Source of the DNA: Karalla daura
Lineage: Eukaryota > Chordata > Actinopteri > Chaetodontiformes > Leiognathidae
Assembly: GCA_029224185.1 (NCBI GenBank)
Contig: CM055190.1
Span: forward strand, 15,503,320 to 15,567,319
Direction: 5' to 3'
DNA: 64,000 nt
A program made the translations under genes and the position numbers. Below, in pieces: positions 60,401-64,000 of the stretch. Every line of letters starts with the position of its first letter. Position 1 is the first letter of the stretch. The notes under the pieces were generated by a model. The model worked only from the letters and a program-made list of their open reading frames with translations. It made no database searches and was not told where the DNA came from.

Positions 60401-63400
60401 CAAGGATAAAAAGCATCCTGAGGAAATGGAATTAGTCACAGTTTTTGTTTGTACTTATGTGCGATAGCAAAGATGTTTCTGTCTTTGCCTTTCACTGGAT
60501 ATCGTTAACGCCAAAAATCTATCGTTCACCTCAAATTGTGTAATGCACAGTATGCAACACTGTTTCTTTTCCCTCCAGAAACATAAACTGTGTTTAAATG
60601 ATGGATGACAAAAAAATAAAAGAAGTGATGGTTTTGTAAACAGATCTTTAACGGTTTATTCAGACCAAAACTGGGCAGTCTTTTAAGTGAGTGAAATCTG
60701 CAGAATGTGCTTCGTCCTGGTCAGCACAGGACAGTAAAGTGAGGAGAGGTTTCATCTTTGCTCCCTGCACAGTGACGCTGCAGAACTTGTGTGGGTCACT
60801 GACTTATTTATAGCAGAGGGGAGGATGGCGGACCACTGGAGCCATAATCCCTGCCTCTCCACACAGATTCACCGACAGAAATGCTTCATGTGAGGAATTT
60901 TCTTTTAGCTCAGGGTCAGACTGTGTCCCATGTCCCAGTGCTGAACTTCCACTTGCATGGACTTGTCTGAAAGAAGAGACATCTTCTCAGGAGGAGACGG
61001 ATGTCTTCCTCATATGAAGTGAAGATGGTATCATAAAGGACTGTGCTTACACTCAGACAACCCCTGAAGTCCTCCTGATGTCATCTGAGTCCACTGATGC
61101 CAAGCTGTTGCTTAAAACCAAGTCCTCCACTGAAGACACTTGAAAGTCAGAGATGGTATCTCAAATATGCAACAACACAGACCCAGCGAACCCCGAGAGC
61201 TGAGAATGAGCGTGCTGTTGGCTTTACATGCTCATGTTTAACATTTTATAAGATGTAATAGAGATGGAAAAACAAAAATGATTTTTTTGCAGACTTTACA
61301 AAAGCTTACAAAACTGCACAAGAATGTCATTAGTCTGGCTCATTGCCTATGCTTTACAATAAATAGGAAGCAACATGAAAAAGATTACGTTTCATACAGA
61401 TTTAAAATGACTTCATTTGTTTTCCTCTCGTAGGAATGAAAAGAGGCAAGTAGACACCAGTATCTGCGGTTTAGCTCTTCTACAGCGCACATGCATATCT
61501 AAATGCTCTTTTCAGATTGGAAGTCTAAGGGTCTACAGGTGCTACAGCACAGAAATATGATATTGGCAGAGCAGTTGAAAAGAAATGCTGTGTGAATTAT
61601 TGTTTAATTGCACAACAAGTCATGGATAACCGTCTTCGCTTTTATGAGTTTCACAATTGGGCAGTTTTATCAATGAATGACAAGAAGTTGGTAACAACGC
61701 AGAATGTGGTCTCAGCTCTCGATGAGAAACACATTTCCCCTTGCCTGCTCATATGCAGATAGACAAACACCAAATAAAAACCACAACCAAAGTAAACCGA
61801 GAAAGGAGCCTCTGCTTCATGGGAACAAGAGAAAGCATGGCCTGTGTGGTTGTAATAATGAAGCAGAGGCTGCCATTTCAACAGCTGCCTTTTGCTGTGG
61901 TTCTTTAATAATGTTGCTTTATATATTTTGTGAATTTATTTGATTCTGCGGGGGAACGGAGCCAAGGGAGGCTGCGCAGTTTAATTTGATGTACCGTACC
62001 AAGTTACTGTGCGAATGCATGTTACACAGTATGTGTGTTAAGCGGGCGCATGTGTATTTCTAACATGATTCATTTGTGGTGAATAAAACCAGCTGTTTCT
62101 ATTGAACAGTGGCCAAGAACCCCATGCACCGGGGGGAATAGACGAGCGTAAGAGACCGCCGAGTACAGAGTTACCTAACATCGCCTGACCGTCCGCTGAC
62201 CACTGCGCCGTGCTCTCCGCTGAGGTGACTATTGGCCAGATCTGCCTCTCACGACGGCGGACTAACCTTTTACTTCCTCTCTAGTCATCACAACGTGCCC
62301 ACAGAAACCGAGTCACGTTGAGTTTGAGCCTCGCTCCGGCATTAACGTGACACAGGGACGGCAGACACTGTCTTCATACATTTTCGGGCTCATGCCGTGT
62401 GCACATATGATGATCTTAACCCACTCTGGACCATTTCTTTACACAGAAAAAAAAATCTCATGTGACATAATGCATGCACTCACAATTTTCCAGATGTATG
62501 AGTAATATGCCATGAAAATTTATGATTGGATTACGGATTTCTTTTTTTACTCCTTATCAACTCCTTAAAGCAGATAATGTTGAGCAGTGCCGTAAACTTT
62601 GGCTCTGATCTCATTCAATTACTCATGTTGTGCAGGTGCTCATTTGTATTAATTACTGTATTAGTTATTTTGTATTAACCATACATCAAGAGGAGGAGTA
62701 AAAACACAGCATCATCCTCAGAGTGCAGACATGCATGCTGGAGTAAAACAAAAGAGCTGTGAAAGGAATGAAGAATTTTCTCTCAGGACTAATAAAGAGA
62801 AACTGTAACGTACGGACGGCAGTGCTCTCAGGAGTTCATTAATGTACTCGATGCTAGATGTTAATGTGCTATTCATCATCATAATGTGAAAACACAACCT
62901 CTGAATGTAATGTGCAGGGTTAATCAGATAGCAGCGTGTGCAGTGTACCTTTGAAAGGCTGTGACCAACTTACAGCTAAAGTAATTAGGCTTTGATTGCA
63001 GGTTTGAGTTAAAAAAACACAAATAATGAGCGGAAGATGATTATGCATAAAGAGGTGTTCTCTGTGCCGAGGCTGGTTTAGCCTCTTTTTTTCTTCTATT
63101 TTTAGAAGAACCCCCCCCCCACACACCCGCCATCCCTCACTTATTGCACCTTTGGGCTATTTTCCAACACAAAGTTGACAGATAACTTTGTTGGTATAAG
63201 CTTTATCTGGTTTATTTTGAAATCTGAATGTAAGTTTTGCATTATGAAGTGCAGAAACTTGTCAAAATGGAAAAACATAAAAAACATTACGCATACTGAA
63301 CCCACATGTCAAGGTAAACCTCAAGAAAAAACATTGTCTAATTGTAAAAAAAAATGTTTTCTTGCACCTGTATAAATCCACTTGGATTAATATTGCTGTA

Positions 63401-63899
63401 GTGTTTAATGTAATGCATGTGAAACAAAGCAGATCAGCAGACACTAACATGCAGTAACATTCAATCATACAGTGCAGTTACTGTAAACAGTGAAAACATT
63501 GTGAAGGGGAAGAGTCTCGGGACCTTTTCATGAACCCGTTTGACTATCGCTACATCTATAGTTGCTTTTTTTTATCTCATTCTGCTTTTATTCTATATGC
63601 TCCTGTTCTTGATGGGCTGCATTTAAGAATCAAGTATGAAAGACGAGCTGCAAAGAGCTTGTGGTTGAGAGGAATTCTTCTTGTACCCCTCCCTTATGTG
63701 TGTGTCTGTGTGTGTGTTTGAGCAGGAGCCAGCTTGTGTATATCTAAACTTGGTTTGCTTTTTTATTTCTGTGGTTTGAATCTCCTTATCAAGATATGTA
63801 AATAGATATAATGTTTGTAAAACTCTGCCATGCGTCTATGAGGCCTCTCGGAACCTGTCAATCGCTGCTCACTCAAAATAAAGCAAAGATCGTATTTGC
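57491..63899. other. Intergenic to right edge, no gene seen
   Basis: No convincing coding exon or RNA gene. A CpG-dense patch lies at about 62125-62365, unlike the AT-rich DNA on both sides. A C run is at 63111-63121 and a short GT tract at 63699-63718. Confidence 0.5.
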
Positions 63900-64000
63900 A
63901 TCACAGAGCTGTCGACTTAGAGCGAGCAGGTCGAGTCCTGGTTGGGGGCCTTTCTGTGGTGAGTTGCATGTTCTCCCTGTGTCTGCGTGGGTTTTGTCTA
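63900..64000 (+). repeat. Fish dispersed repeat, head part, cut by window edge
   Basis: AGCAGGTCGAGTCCTGGTTG, CCTTTCTGTGGTGAGTTGCA and TGTTCTCCCTGTGTCTGCGT match the start of the ubiquitous fish repeat. The GTCGAGTCC part looks like a tRNA B box but there is no tRNA fold. Confidence 0.75.

Noticed and set aside
63920..63945. tRNA-like B box (GTCGAGTCC)
   Set aside because: It belongs to the fish dispersed repeat; no A box or cloverleaf is present.

Overview
This is a gene-containing piece of a fish (teleost) chromosome. The evidence is split genes with GT-AG introns, vertebrate proteins (an ARID3 factor, semaphorin 7A, a tandem-C2 membrane protein), abundant GT/CA, CATC and ATCT microsatellites, and decayed fragments of repeats that are common in ray-finned fish. 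Nothing bacterial is present. All gene models were read by eye from splice signals, reading frame and family similarity; no database was searched. LAYOUT. (1) 1-8225, plus strand: the 3' half of an ARID3-family gene, most likely arid3b, with four exons (989-3856) and a 3'UTR of about 4.4 kb. The N-terminal half lies left of the window. (2) 8730-25760, minus strand: a complete sema7a gene of 13 coding exons, predicted 602 aa, tail-to-tail with arid3b. Its 7-kb first intron holds a 4-kb fold-back transposable element with 1.03-kb, nearly identical inverted arms built on 133-bp tandem repeats, a solo retroviral-type LTR, and decayed non-LTR retroelement pieces. (3) 25761-29647: the sema7a promoter and the spacer of a head-to-head gene pair. 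(4) 29648-41848, plus strand: a five-exon gene for a 496-aa synaptotagmin-like protein with one N-terminal membrane anchor and two degenerate C2 domains; I could not assign it to a named synaptotagmin. (5) 41849-64000: about 22 kb with no convincing protein gene. It holds a decayed LINE reverse-transcriptase fragment, dispersed fish repeats, a 49-copy ATCT array and several short CpG-rich patches that could be regulatory. HOW THE GENES RELATE. ARID3B and SEMA7A are close neighbours on human 15q24, so the pair is conserved synteny, which supports the arid3b assignment. ARID3 proteins are nuclear AT-rich-DNA-binding factors. Sema7A is a GPI-anchored guidance and immune ligand. The tandem-C2 protein is expected to be a vesicle or membrane protein acting without calcium. 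Nothing in the sequence shows that the three act in one pathway. The most unusual items are the fold-back element, the loss of the integrin-binding RGD in this Sema7A, and the unassigned tandem-C2 gene.
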